A stretch of 64,000 nt of DNA from assembly GCA_002964805.2 (NCBI GenBank), contig PUDQ02000018.1:186001-250000 (forward strand), written 5' to 3'. The position numbers and the translations under genes were made by a program. The notes beneath the pieces were generated by a model. It was not told the DNA's origin. It was given only the letters and a program-made list of their open reading frames with translations, and searched no databases. This DNA is from Trametes villosa (lineage: Eukaryota; Basidiomycota; Agaricomycetes; Polyporales; Polyporaceae). Below, piece by piece: positions 44,238-53,786 of this stretch. How positions within the stretch are numbered: the stretch's first letter is position 1; every line of letters begins with the position of its first letter.

Positions 44238-45791
44238 ACAGTACACGACGCTTTGTATGTACTTCGATGCCTAATTCAACGTCTGTGCATTTGGGAAACG
44301 AGTTTCTGCCTGGCTGGCCTCTGGGCCCGCGCGCTTGGTAGGTGGCTGTTAGCTTCGGGTCATTACGATGGTCATCTGAGTTGTAACTAAGTATCATCTG
44401 AGTATCATCTGAGATTCAACCGCAATGAAGTGAGGGTGGAATCGGACCGGGCGTGCGGAGCATCGCCGTTCAACCCCTAGTCGGGTGATTCTGAACAGGT
44501 TTTGACTCTGAACGCACGCCGTAGTACTGCGTCACTACATGAAACATACAGTTAATACTCCGACCCTAGCCCTGGCTAGCCCTCGTGAATCGGCTATGGG
44601 GCAAAGTCCAAACTCCGCTATTGCTGACATTGACTACTGCACAGCCATCCCGACGTTGTAAGTTGTGAGTTGCGCCCTCGGAGTGCCCTCGGTACCGTGG
44701 TTGCCCGGGCCCCCCTACACACAATGGATATCCGACCGCCAATCATACAGGACCATATGCTACACTAGCCCAGGAGTATACGTGCGGAGCGCGAGAGCGC
44801 GCAAAGTGGTCATCGAGTATGCGGACGCCCGGGGACGCCCATGTCAGCCTCCGACCAGCCTCCCGCCACCCAGGGATAAGTACCGCCGCAGGGCGACGCA
44901 CGCTCCTCATTCCCGACTTCCACCCTCTGAGACCCAAGATGGGTGGTACATTTTACAAGACGACGGGTCTTATCGTCCAGCAAGAGGACGAACATAAAGG
45001 TGCGTCCCGGGGGAGGGACTGTTGTCCTGGCGCATACCTTTTCGTGGTCCTCGGGATAAGTACCCCCTGCGCGCGGCCTCTCTTCGGGGCTGCGCGCGGG
45101 TGGGGAAACCAAAATGCGCTTTCTGTTGTCTTCTGCTACGTGGGGTCGGGGGGGGGGGCTTGTCGAGGTGGGATGGGTCGTGTTGGGTGTATGCGGCAGA
45201 CTCTCTATAGTTCCTCGGCACTTCTGTCTTGTCATGGCATGTACTTGCAGTACTGCCATAGGATAGGCATGCGAACTCTGTTAGGTTGCGCCAGTGTACC
45301 ATCACCTTCGTCCTTTTTGCTCTGGCGGAAGGAGTATGTAGCTTCAGAATACGAGATACGGTTCAATGGCATATCAGCCCTCTTTACGAGAGCGGAGCGG
45401 CATGGCCCCTGGCAGCGCTGCTACCGAAGCACAAGTGCAAGTCGGTGAGCGTGAGCATGAGAAGGCGGCCGCAATACAAAATCGCTGCGGGTTCCCCTGT
45501 TTGTCCACTGGACATCCCGAAGCGGGCTTGTTGCGCAGAGAAGTCACTCGCCGAGAACCGTGAACGGTGCAGCGAACGGCGCTATGCTCATGCTGCCACA
45601 TCGGATACATCATGCCCACTGTCCAGGCTCAACGTACGAATGCTTCGCAACTTCCAAGGTCTCTGTCAGCCACGCTGCTCAGAAGTGCCATGCGGAATAG
45701 AGACACACACGGATATCACATGCATCCCCAGCGAACGCAGTCCGATTCCAAGAATACACCCACTGACTCCATTATTAGCACCGGCCGCCCC
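44238..45791. other. Intergenic stretch containing the solitary 285-bp element
   Basis: No gene supported. Contains a short direct repeat of gtatcatctgag near 44390-44410 and, from 44842, a copy of the dispersed element listed separately. Frames to the right (45286-45852) overlap the end of NTA1 on the other strand and are shadows. Confidence 0.5.
44842..45125 (+). repeat. Dispersed 285-bp element, copy 2 (solitary)
   Basis: Same start (tgtcagcctcc) and end (ggggaaaccaaaatgcg) as the P450-linked copies, same two ataagtac boxes, but no P450 similarity on either side. Sequence outside these limits is unrelated to the other copies, which defines the element's borders to within a few bases. Confidence 0.85.
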
Positions 45792-48504
45792 TCATGTTTT
45801 CACCGTCTCCTGGCCGTGCTTCGGATACGTCCAGACCTCGGCGGCCTCCTGATGGCGTCCCATGGCATGCAGGAGGCGTGGCTTCCCGCTATTGCGCCTG
45901 AGGCTGAAGAGGGAGGATGAGCCCGCGAACGAGACTCCTACATGAGTAGCATGTGAGACTATGAGCGATAAGACGGCGCCGGCACAAAGACGTACCGTTT
46001 TCTGACCCAGAGCGGTTGCAAATCACCACCAGCAGCTCTTCTCCGGGTTGCCTGCCTTGCGCCTCATCTTGTGCATCATGCGCGACGTCGGAGTCGGAGT
46101 CGGACTCCCCCTCTCCATCCCGCTCGCCCTCCTCGACGACCTTCACCCACAGCGGACGCAGGCGCAATGCCCAATAGTTGATCGTCCGCCAATCTGTATC
46201 CTCCTCTTCGTCGACTCTGGAGTCCAGCCACGCGTTCAGCAGCACGAGCACGCGCGTGCGCTGTTGTATGCAATAGTTCGCGATCTCGTACGGGCCGGTG
46301 TGGATGCCCGTCCACTCCGACGGCGGCTGCACGTTCAGGTCCATGCAGATCCCCAGGGAGAGCGTCGTGAGAGGCGGCGGGAGATGGAACGTCACGAAGC
46401 CAGTGCCTGATGGAGGATTAGCGTTGTGTTAGAGAGGAAAGACATCATGACAGCGGAACGGCAGCGCGGTACGACCGGACCGACGTTTGTAGGAAAGGGA
46501 ATGATTGCGTCCAGGCGATATGCTTTGAGGGTATGTTTTCCTGAACAGGAGCGGACAGAGGATCGTCGAGTCGCCTCACACGCCCGCCCTCGGCAGCCGC
46601 GTGCACGTTCTCCGAGCCGCTTCCGCGGTGGGCGCAGCGGTTGCTTCGGCGGGACCCGACGGAATACCAACGCAAAGACTTACCAGGTTTTGCCCATGTC
46701 ATGTCCGTGTCGTACAGGTTCGTCTTGCGATATTCGCCCACGAATTCGCCATTCGGGCCGTACAGTGCCGCGGCGTTCGCGCCCACCCGCTCGACGGTTT
46801 TGCCGTCCTCGAACTGCGTGTGCTCGATTTCGTGTTTTGGCAGGCGCTCCGGGTAGCCCGCGACGACGTAGCAGTGTAGCCGCGCGGCGAGCTCGGCGCA
46901 GAAGCGCGACGTTGGGCCCGTGCGTGGTTCTTCCAGGTAGGGAGAGATCGCGGCGGCGTCGGGGAAGACGTATCCTGTTTCATGCGGTCAGCTGGGGGTC
47001 GGCGTTCGCGCGCGCATGACCGAGACATAATATGGGTCAAAGTCATAGCGGTAGGCCTCTCTTTCGGGTACCGTGTACCTATGATACATGCCCATCGAGC
47101 CGTCTTGTCTGCAGGTATAGCACTTTGGGTGGCGGCTTTGCCACCTTCGACCGAGTCAGTTCACTGTTCGCGCCCGGCACAGACTGCCATGAGGGCTACC
47201 ATTATGTTCCCATAACGATATCCCCAACGTTTAGTTCGCCTGGCTTCACTTGGGTCTGAGCACGGACGTCAAGTACTCTTTCGCGAGTTTTGCGGTACGG
47301 TGGGACATGCGTGCCGAGGAGGCTCGGACCCCGAGCTCCATGAGCAGCGTGAGTTCCGAGCGACCGATCGATATGGGAGGTTCTGTAAGGTCATACTGTA
47401 CACAGGGAACCCGTTGAGTCCCCGCTTTTTGCGTGGCGGACCTAGGGTGGGGGTAAGAGAAGAAAATTCATCGCTTACCCTCACTCTACGGTCGTAACTA
47501 AGGACGTGTGCGAGAAACTGTTGAAATTTCGCTTGGGAACAGCACATTCAGTAGAAGCTGAGCCCGAAGAGCTGTGAGTCCGCTGCCACTGCGTAGAAAC
47601 GATCGTTTCCGCGTAGGGGAAAGCATTGCCAGCCTGCGCCTTTTCGACGGGATTCCCGCAGACTTTTCATGGGCAGAAATGGGTAGTCTGGTGTTAAAAA
47701 AAGGTGAGAAGTGGCCCCTTGACCATATGGGAAAACGCATCATAACGTTTTCCCAAGTGGAAAAGGCTCGCTTCGCAAAAAATTTGACGAACGGGAGAGT
47801 CTTGACAAACTCGACAAATAGAGGCATTCTCACAGTTTTCGAAGGACGTAAACGGTAGTTTCTGTGCAGCGTGCCATACACTCCAACGGATAGCAAATTG
47901 TGACCCTCCCCGTGCTCAGAGTCGAAGCAAATTCAGGGCGAGAGGCGTGCTCAATCAAATTCGTCGTCAGTATACCTGTGCTTCTGAGGTCCGACGCGTA
48001 GGAGTGTCAATGCGCGGACCTGCATGTAGTGATGAACGTAGACTCGGGGCGTTCCGCAGATGCGGCTAGCGCGATGTCATGTTCTTCACTTCTAGGTCCG
48101 CAGGAATAGGCTTGGCACCGGAACTTGCAATGGATGTTTGTCCGTATGTGGAGTCTTTGACAAAGTCTCCTCACCCGGGGGCGAACGATGTCTATATCCA
48201 ATCTGCGGCCCTTGACGGAGGCACCTGCTGACACGATGGTGGCGTACCTGTAAAGATCATTTCCGGCAGACAGACAAGGTCGACCGTGTTCGGTCTAAGT
48301 CTGTGGAGCAAGCTGTTTGTTTCAAGACCGAAAAGCGGGTCGGAGGACATACTGTGCACATAGCGACTGGGCCTTGCGGATGTTGTCCTGCACATGTCCG
48401 ATCTACAGATATCCGCTCGGGATCAGGATGAACGCGGGGGCGCGGATGGGCTAGGACAGAACGAGAGATACCTTCGGCGCGAACTGGATTACTGCGATGC
48501 GCAT
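45792..48504 (-). CDS. NTA1: Protein N-terminal amidase (nitrilase superfamily)
   Basis: Six minus-strand exons, in phase: 48504-48472, 48402-48353, 48312-48248, 46974-46684, 46406-45996 and 45937-45792; 331 aa. The protein begins MRIAVIQFAPKIGHVQ. The nitrilase triad is visible: Glu45 in VCLPEMIFTGY, Lys133 in EYRKTNLYDT and Cys167 in LSLGICMDLN. Other family blocks are YVVAGYPERLP, ANAAALYGPNGEFVG and SGKPRLLHAMGR. Known role: removes the side-chain amide from N-terminal Asn or Gln, giving Asp or Glu that Ate1 arginylates for Ubr1-dependent degradation (Arg/N-degron pathway). A charged insertion (EEGERDGEGESDSDSD) interrupts the C-terminal part. Intron 3 is 1,273 nt (46975-48247) and intron 4 is 277 nt, against 40-70 nt for the rest. 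The gene is divergent from the AMPK beta gene. Confidence 0.9.
46975..48247 (-). other. Oversized NTA1 intron with a 10-bp hairpin
   Basis: Splices MIFTG to YVFPD through gtacgc and aacag borders. At 1,273 nt it is about twenty times the usual intron. It is less GC-rich than the flanks and holds a perfect 10-bp inverted repeat with an 8-nt spacer (tgggaaaacg at 47728-47737 and its complement at 47746-47755). A 94-codon plus-strand frame (47574-47858) has no recognisable motif. The content looks like an inserted, decayed element, but I cannot name it. Confidence 0.6.
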
Positions 48505-49222
48505 GAAAGCGCGTCGAAGAGTAGCGTAAGATCGGGATAATGAACGCAGGAGGAGCCCCGTGGTGTTGTGTTTCTATTGGGTGTACCTGGACGGAGTAAA
48601 GGTGCGAAAGGCGGGGTAAGAACAGCTGTCGTCATTCCATTTACGGCGCGCGTGGCAGAAGAGCGCGGGGTCCAATCGGAGAGCGCGCATGAGCAGGGGC
48701 GATGGGGATCTTGGATCTCCGCCCAACTCCGATAGCCGGAGGATCGATTTTTCCACGGGCCGCGATGCAGCTGATTAGAGCAAGGCGGGCGTCTGGGTCG
48801 AGCTCCGTGCAGCGAGGAGAGTCAGGCCGACGCTGCTTGTCCCCTCCCGCTCCCTCCGCCCGGCTTCTCTCTGTGCACGCTCTCGAGGTTTGTCCGACTC
48901 GCCCTGGTCTGCTGTCTATCTCCTCCCCTGCCCCTGGAGAACCGCCCGTCGAGAGGGAGTCGGTCGACATTGCGTTGGGCGCGGCGGTAAGCATTTGTCA
49001 TTGACCGCTATGCCGACACAGCAGATGAGTGCTAAACTAGCTCCCTTCCTGCGACTGCGCCCGTCAGATTCAGACATCGGCGTAAAGCCTCCATTTACGC
49101 GAGTGTTTGCACCCCCGTCCGGGCTCGCCCAGCCCTCCACGCACGCACCCGCTGATCATCTCGATTCTACTTGTCTTCTGGTCCGCTCCTCCTCCTAAAG
49201 TCTCCGCGCCCCTTCTCCGAGC
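48505..49222. promoter_or_regulatory. Shared divergent promoter region, NTA1 / AMPK beta
   Basis: 718 bp between the NTA1 start (48504, minus) and the AMPK beta start (49223, plus). CT-rich runs precede the plus-strand ATG, as is common upstream of fungal starts. No TATA box or coding frame is convincing. Confidence 0.4.
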
Positions 49223-50949
49223 ATGGGCAACACATCCTCTAGCCCCAACGCCGCCCACTCCCGCCTCGACTCTCCCTCCCGCAACATCCACTCCCCCGTC
49301 CGCGGCGGCAGCCCTAACCCCTCCCACACTTCCCACAGGGTCCACCGCTCCCTCCGTCACAAGAAGAAGTCCCTCGAGTTGCCCGATCTGGCGTCTCTCA
49401 CTCTCACCCCCGCCTCCTCGTCCCCCTCTTCAGTCTCTCCACACCCGGGCAATCGGCGCCCCCGCGCATCTTCCCCGATCCCCATCCCGTCCGCTGCCAA
49501 TCCCCCACCGCAGACCTTCAGGCCGCAGAACAACCTCCCCTCGGCCGCGCGCATCGACCGCATGAGAGATGGCCACTCGCGCTACAAGTCCTCTCTCAGC
49601 GCGTTCAACTCCACCCGCTCCTTCCAGTCGGTCGTGCCCGAGTCTCCTCCCAGGCACGAATCGCCCCTGAGGCCCGAGTTCGTGCCAGAGGTCGTCCACA
49701 GCACCATCCCGCTAGCGCTCGTGAAGGCTGAAGAGGACTCACACAAACCTGAGCCGGTGAAGGTCAAGATCGTGTGGAAGCAGAGTGGGAGGAAAGTTTA
49801 CCTCATCCGGGCGGGAGATAACAACTGGCAAAGCCGGCAAACCATGGAGTTCGAGTGAGTTCACGTCCGTCTGCCATGCCCTCCTTCGCTCAAGCCCTAC
49901 CAGCCCACAAACGGAGACGTTCTGGACATACGTCTACCTACTGCCGGGCACGCACCACTTCAAATTCATCGTCGACGACCAGATCCGGTTGACCAATGAT
50001 TACCCGCGTGCGGTCGACGATCGTGATGGCACCCTCGCCAACTATGTAGCGGTCACTGCTTCTTCCGGAACAGGATCTCCAAACCAGCCGATGTCGGTGT
50101 CTCCGGTTGTGCCCACCCATCCACCGAATCCCAACCACCAGAACTCGTTCTGGAGCGACTCCAGCACCGCAGTAGGAGGGACCTCGAAGGGCAAGGAGGC
50201 AGAGTGGACGACAGAAATTCCAGTCGAGCTCATCGCTGCCGCGGCCGAGGAGGAATCGTACCTCGCACGCGCGGACTCACCGACATCTTCAGCGAGTGGC
50301 ATCGCCGCGCCAAACATTCCCCCCGCACCCGTCCTGCCACGGCACCTCGACAAACTCATCCTCAACGTGCGCCCCGTCATGGCAGGCCCCGCACTCGGCG
50401 GCGCGCCGTCCACGAGCGCCGAACGCGACAAGCGACGCAGCGGGCGCGAAAGGGAGCGGTCGCGGCGCGAGCGCGAGCGGGGCGACCGGGACAGTCGCAG
50501 CCGGCCAGCGAACCTCGGCATGACGTCTGCAGAAATGCAGGCCGCCGCGCTCGAGGAGAGCGCCGCACGCGCGAACGGCGCGGGGCCCGCGCCCCCGCCG
50601 CCGCTGAACCTGCCGGTGGTGACGGCGTCGGGCACGGATCTGTCCGCGGCGCTGCTGGCGCAGCAGGCGGCGGGCCCGCCGACGCCCCCTGCGACAACGG
50701 CGCGGCCGTGGGACGGGCCGGGCGTGTCGGACGACGCGAGCGTGCTGCCTGTGCCGTCGCACGTCGTGTTGCACCATTTGAGCACAAGTGCGATACGCAA
50801 TGGTGTACTCGCCGTCGCGAACACGACGCGCTACAGGAAGAAGGTGAGCATCTCAACCCCAGTCCCGACTGTTGTCGAGTGTAGAGCTGGTGCTAACTAC
50901 CATACGGCCCGGGCAGTACATTACGACGATCTACTACAAGCCGACATGA
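49223..50949 (+). CDS. SNF1/AMPK complex beta subunit (GAL83/SIP2 type)
   Basis: Exons 49223-49854, 49904-50843 and 50917-50949 give 534 aa. MGNTSSS at the start fits an N-myristoylation site (Gly2), typical of beta subunits that tether the kinase to membranes. After a Ser/Pro-rich region comes the glycogen-binding domain (about 185-280): VKVKIVWKQSGRKVYLI, GDNNWQ, TYVYLLPGTHHFKFIVDD and NDYPRAVDDRDGTLANYV. The C-terminal interaction domain reads LPRHLDKLILN and, after a disordered basic insertion, VLPVPSHVVLHHLSTSAI, then RYRKKYITTIYYKPT across the last intron. Known role: scaffold joining the SNF1 kinase and gamma subunit and directing localisation in response to carbon source. The disordered insertion splitting the C-terminal domain is long but usual for basidiomycetes. 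The strand with tryptophan in the binding domain is intact. Confidence 0.9.
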
Positions 50950-52326
50950 CGCTTCTTGCATACGCACCCGCCCTCGGTCCCGCCTCCCTGGCCATACATG
51001 CTGCTTCTCTCTCCCGCCTGCCGGCCCGGCTCCGCATGCTCTCCATCTACAGTCACTCCTTCCGGCCGCCAACATAGACCAGCGCGCGCTCGCGTGTGCG
51101 CGCTGCACCCATCACGACCTGTTTCGCCCCGCCATGCCATGTCCTGACCTCTCCGTGCACATCCTGAGCTCCCGCCTGTCGCACACATTGCCCCTTGGTT
51201 CATAGAGAGGAGTTGCCCCTCCGCCTATCCGTCCTTTCCATCCCGTCGTCCATGCTGCTCGGCTGTCTGGGGAGGGGCCCCATTGCGTCAGGTCAGTGGT
51301 CAATGATCTGATGCTGCTCAGGAATATCGACTGATTTTCCGTGATTTACAGCTCACAGGCGTTTAGACGGGCGTCATGTACGGCACCGACCACCCATCAC
51401 CCTCCGCTGTCAACCCTCCCCCAAACAGCACGGGCGCCAGAGCCGCATAGGACGCGCGACTGCCACGAGTACCGAAGAAAACGAAGTACCCCACGAACTG
51501 TATTCGTACAACCCCCCACATACCCCTGTCGTCATCTTCGCTGCTCTCCCACCCACCCCCACTCTCACCCTTGCCTCTGCCGTCGCCTGCCCTGTTGTTG
51601 TTGTTGCATCTGGATCCCGTGCTCGGATTTCTCCCCATGTTCGCGTTGCATATCATCCCCATAGATGCCTTCCATCGTCCGTCTGTGCCGTCCCGATCTG
51701 GCTGTCCCTCGTCCCCCTCCACCTGCGACAGGATGGGAGGAGGTGGAAGAAGAGGAAGGGGAAGGGGAGGCAGCTTGTCTTGCGCTTCGGGGCCCGGCGT
51801 TCATGTCTATACGGTTCGTTCTGATGTCACGCCATGCTGTATCCATCTACTTGGTCTGTTTCAGCTCTCGTGTTGCTGCGCTGCGAATCCCCCGTGAGCC
51901 CAAGTCGCCGCTCAACGTTCAGGGTCGCCTCGCCTGTGGGGTGTAGGTGAGGCACGGCCGCAGAGCCTGCGGTACCGTGCACAGTTGATCTCGTCGCGGG
52001 TCCAGTCGGGCACACACACGCCCGACCAGAAAACCCAGGAGAACCCCGCTCCCGCCGTCGAATCCCCGGCACCCCCCGCGTCCGCAGAGTCTGCGGTGGG
52101 AGGCGCATCACGGCACTCACGTACGGCGGGCGCCTCGCCAGCCAGGGCTCGCTGCTTGTTCGACAGGATGTGATTTTGGCGTGACGGCTGGGCGCCCCGC
52201 CAGCTTCTCCAGCGTGCGCGTGAGTGCGCGCGGCGTCGCCGGTGCACCGCGCAGCACGCGAGGAGCGGCGTATAACAAGCTGATCATCCCCAGCAGCCCT
52301 CAAACCCGCGCAAACTCGAAGGCACC
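50950..52326. other. Intergenic region, no supported gene
   Basis: About 1.4 kb between the AMPK beta stop and a small hypothetical gene. Frames on both strands are Arg/Pro/Ser-rich and overlap. A CT-rich stretch at 51520-51620 and a tataac motif near 52270 (about 60 bp before the ATG at 52327) are the only features noticed. Confidence 0.45.
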
Positions 52327-52941
52327 ATGGACTACTCGCGCGCGCGCCCAGACCTCAACTGGACGCCCTACGCCCTCCACCTCCCGCCGCCACCCCCACT
52401 CTCGCAATCCGCGTACCTGCACGTCATCGTGGTCGAGGCGACGTCCACACGCCACCCGAAGCCCGCGCGCTCGCGCACCGCGCTGTACACCGTCGCGGTG
52501 CGCCCCGCCGCGCCGCTCGCGGTCGGCCGCCGCGTGCACGTGCACCTGCTGTGCTCGTCCCGCCCGCACGACGTTGCACCCGCGAACATGGACCGCGCTG
52601 TCGCCGTCCCGCTCAGCGTGGCCGGCGCGCTCGCGGGTGAGCGGGGGAGGCGCGTGGGGGAGGTCGAGTATGTGCTGAAGAATGAGATACAAGGGACGGG
52701 CGTGGGGACGGCGTTTGTGAGGGTGCGGGACGTCCCGGGGGTTACGGCTGCGAGTGCGGGGATTGGGGACGTGCTGGAGGAGAGGTTGAGGAGGCTTGCG
52801 GTGGCTCAGGCTAGGGACGCTCGGGTTGAGTTTGAGGACGATGCGCGGCGGCTGACGGACTATGGTAGCAAGCCTGCGGTCGGTTTGCCTCCGATGCATT
52901 ACGACTACGGACTTCGCATGTATACCCCCGAACTAGAGTAG
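52327..52941 (+). CDS. Hypothetical protein (204 aa), single exon
   Basis: A complete intronless frame from MDYSRARPDLNW to YGLRMYTPELE. The body has alternating hydrophobic positions (SAYLHVIVVEATSTRH, RRVHVHLLCSSRPHD, GVGTAFVRVRDVPG), suggesting a beta-rich fold, then a helical charged segment (VLEERLRRLAVAQARDARVE). The tataac motif about 58 bp upstream supports the start. I recognise no family. No signal peptide or membrane segment. The frame extends across GC-rich DNA, but the codon pattern and well-placed stop make it more believable than nearby shadows. Confidence 0.5.
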   Translation: MDYSRARPDLNWTPYALHLPPPPPLSQSAYLHVIVVEATSTRHPKPARSRTALYTVAVRPAAPLAVGRRVHVHLLCSSRPHDVAPANMDRAVAVPLSVAGALAGERGRRVGEVEYVLKNEIQGTGVGTAFVRVRDVPGVTAASAGIGDVLEERLRRLAVAQARDARVEFEDDARRLTDYGSKPAVGLPPMHYDYGLRMYTPELE

Positions 52942-53172
52942 CATATAATTCTGTATGAGTGGTGGTCAGATATCTATGTCGTTGGGCTGTAGCGCGTAGC
53001 GGGGCAACCGCGGTGCCGTGGGCGCACCTCTGATCAAACAAGGAACGTTGAGGTGGCTGTGCAGAGGTCAATGTCCGCGATAGCAGAGTTTTGACTCCTG
53101 TCTACACTAGACTAACCCACGTCAGGGTCGGAGCTGCAACTATGCATTCCACCTGATCACCGACGCAGTAGT

Positions 53173-53403
53173 ATGGCTCAGCCTCTTGAAGACCTTTTGA
53201 AGATGCTCAATATCCCCGCGACTCGCGAAGTTCGTCCTGCGGACGACTCCTCTCGCACTCTTTTTCCAAACGCAACGCAGAGACCACGCATGTTCGCCGG
53301 TACTCTCGTCATTGATAGCATGCGTAGCCCCGTCGCCCTTCACGTCTATCGACTCAGCAAGAACAGGCCTCCGCAGACCGTCCGAGTCCGCAGCTACTCA
53401 TGA
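53173..53403 (+). CDS. Possible small protein (76 aa)
   Basis: An ATG-to-stop frame with a plausible leading helix (MAQPLEDLLKMLNIPATRE) and short beta-like strands (MFAGTLVIDSM, VALHVYRLS). No family recognised; it could be a remnant or chance. It precedes P450 copy B by about 380 bp on the same strand. Confidence 0.3.
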   Translation: MAQPLEDLLKMLNIPATREVRPADDSSRTLFPNATQRPRMFAGTLVIDSMRSPVALHVYRLSKNRPPQTVRVRSYS

Positions 53404-53786
53404 GGTTGTCTTTCGTCCCTAGGGTACAGGCACCGAGATGCACAGACCCACAGATGTACTAGCACGCCACGACGCGGAAGCTCTCCATTCTATCATGGAG
53501 CACAGAGCCGCTCGGAAGGTTGATTCGCCGCAAATCTGGCCAGGTGCGATCTCATGCACGTCTTCGAAAGAGCGCCACCAACTCACGCTTTTATGATAGC
53601 TAGACTATCGCATGACATATCTTACGGATCCCATGCGTAAAGTTCTGCTGCACCGATGCCGACAACGGCAATAGAAGGGCCATTTAAATTGAAGCCGGGT
53701 GGTAAAGGCTGTGTTATTCATCCCCCAGCCCAGCCTTTCCCCCAAGTTCGCCCTATCTACGCCTATAGCGGAGTCGGACCATTGAC

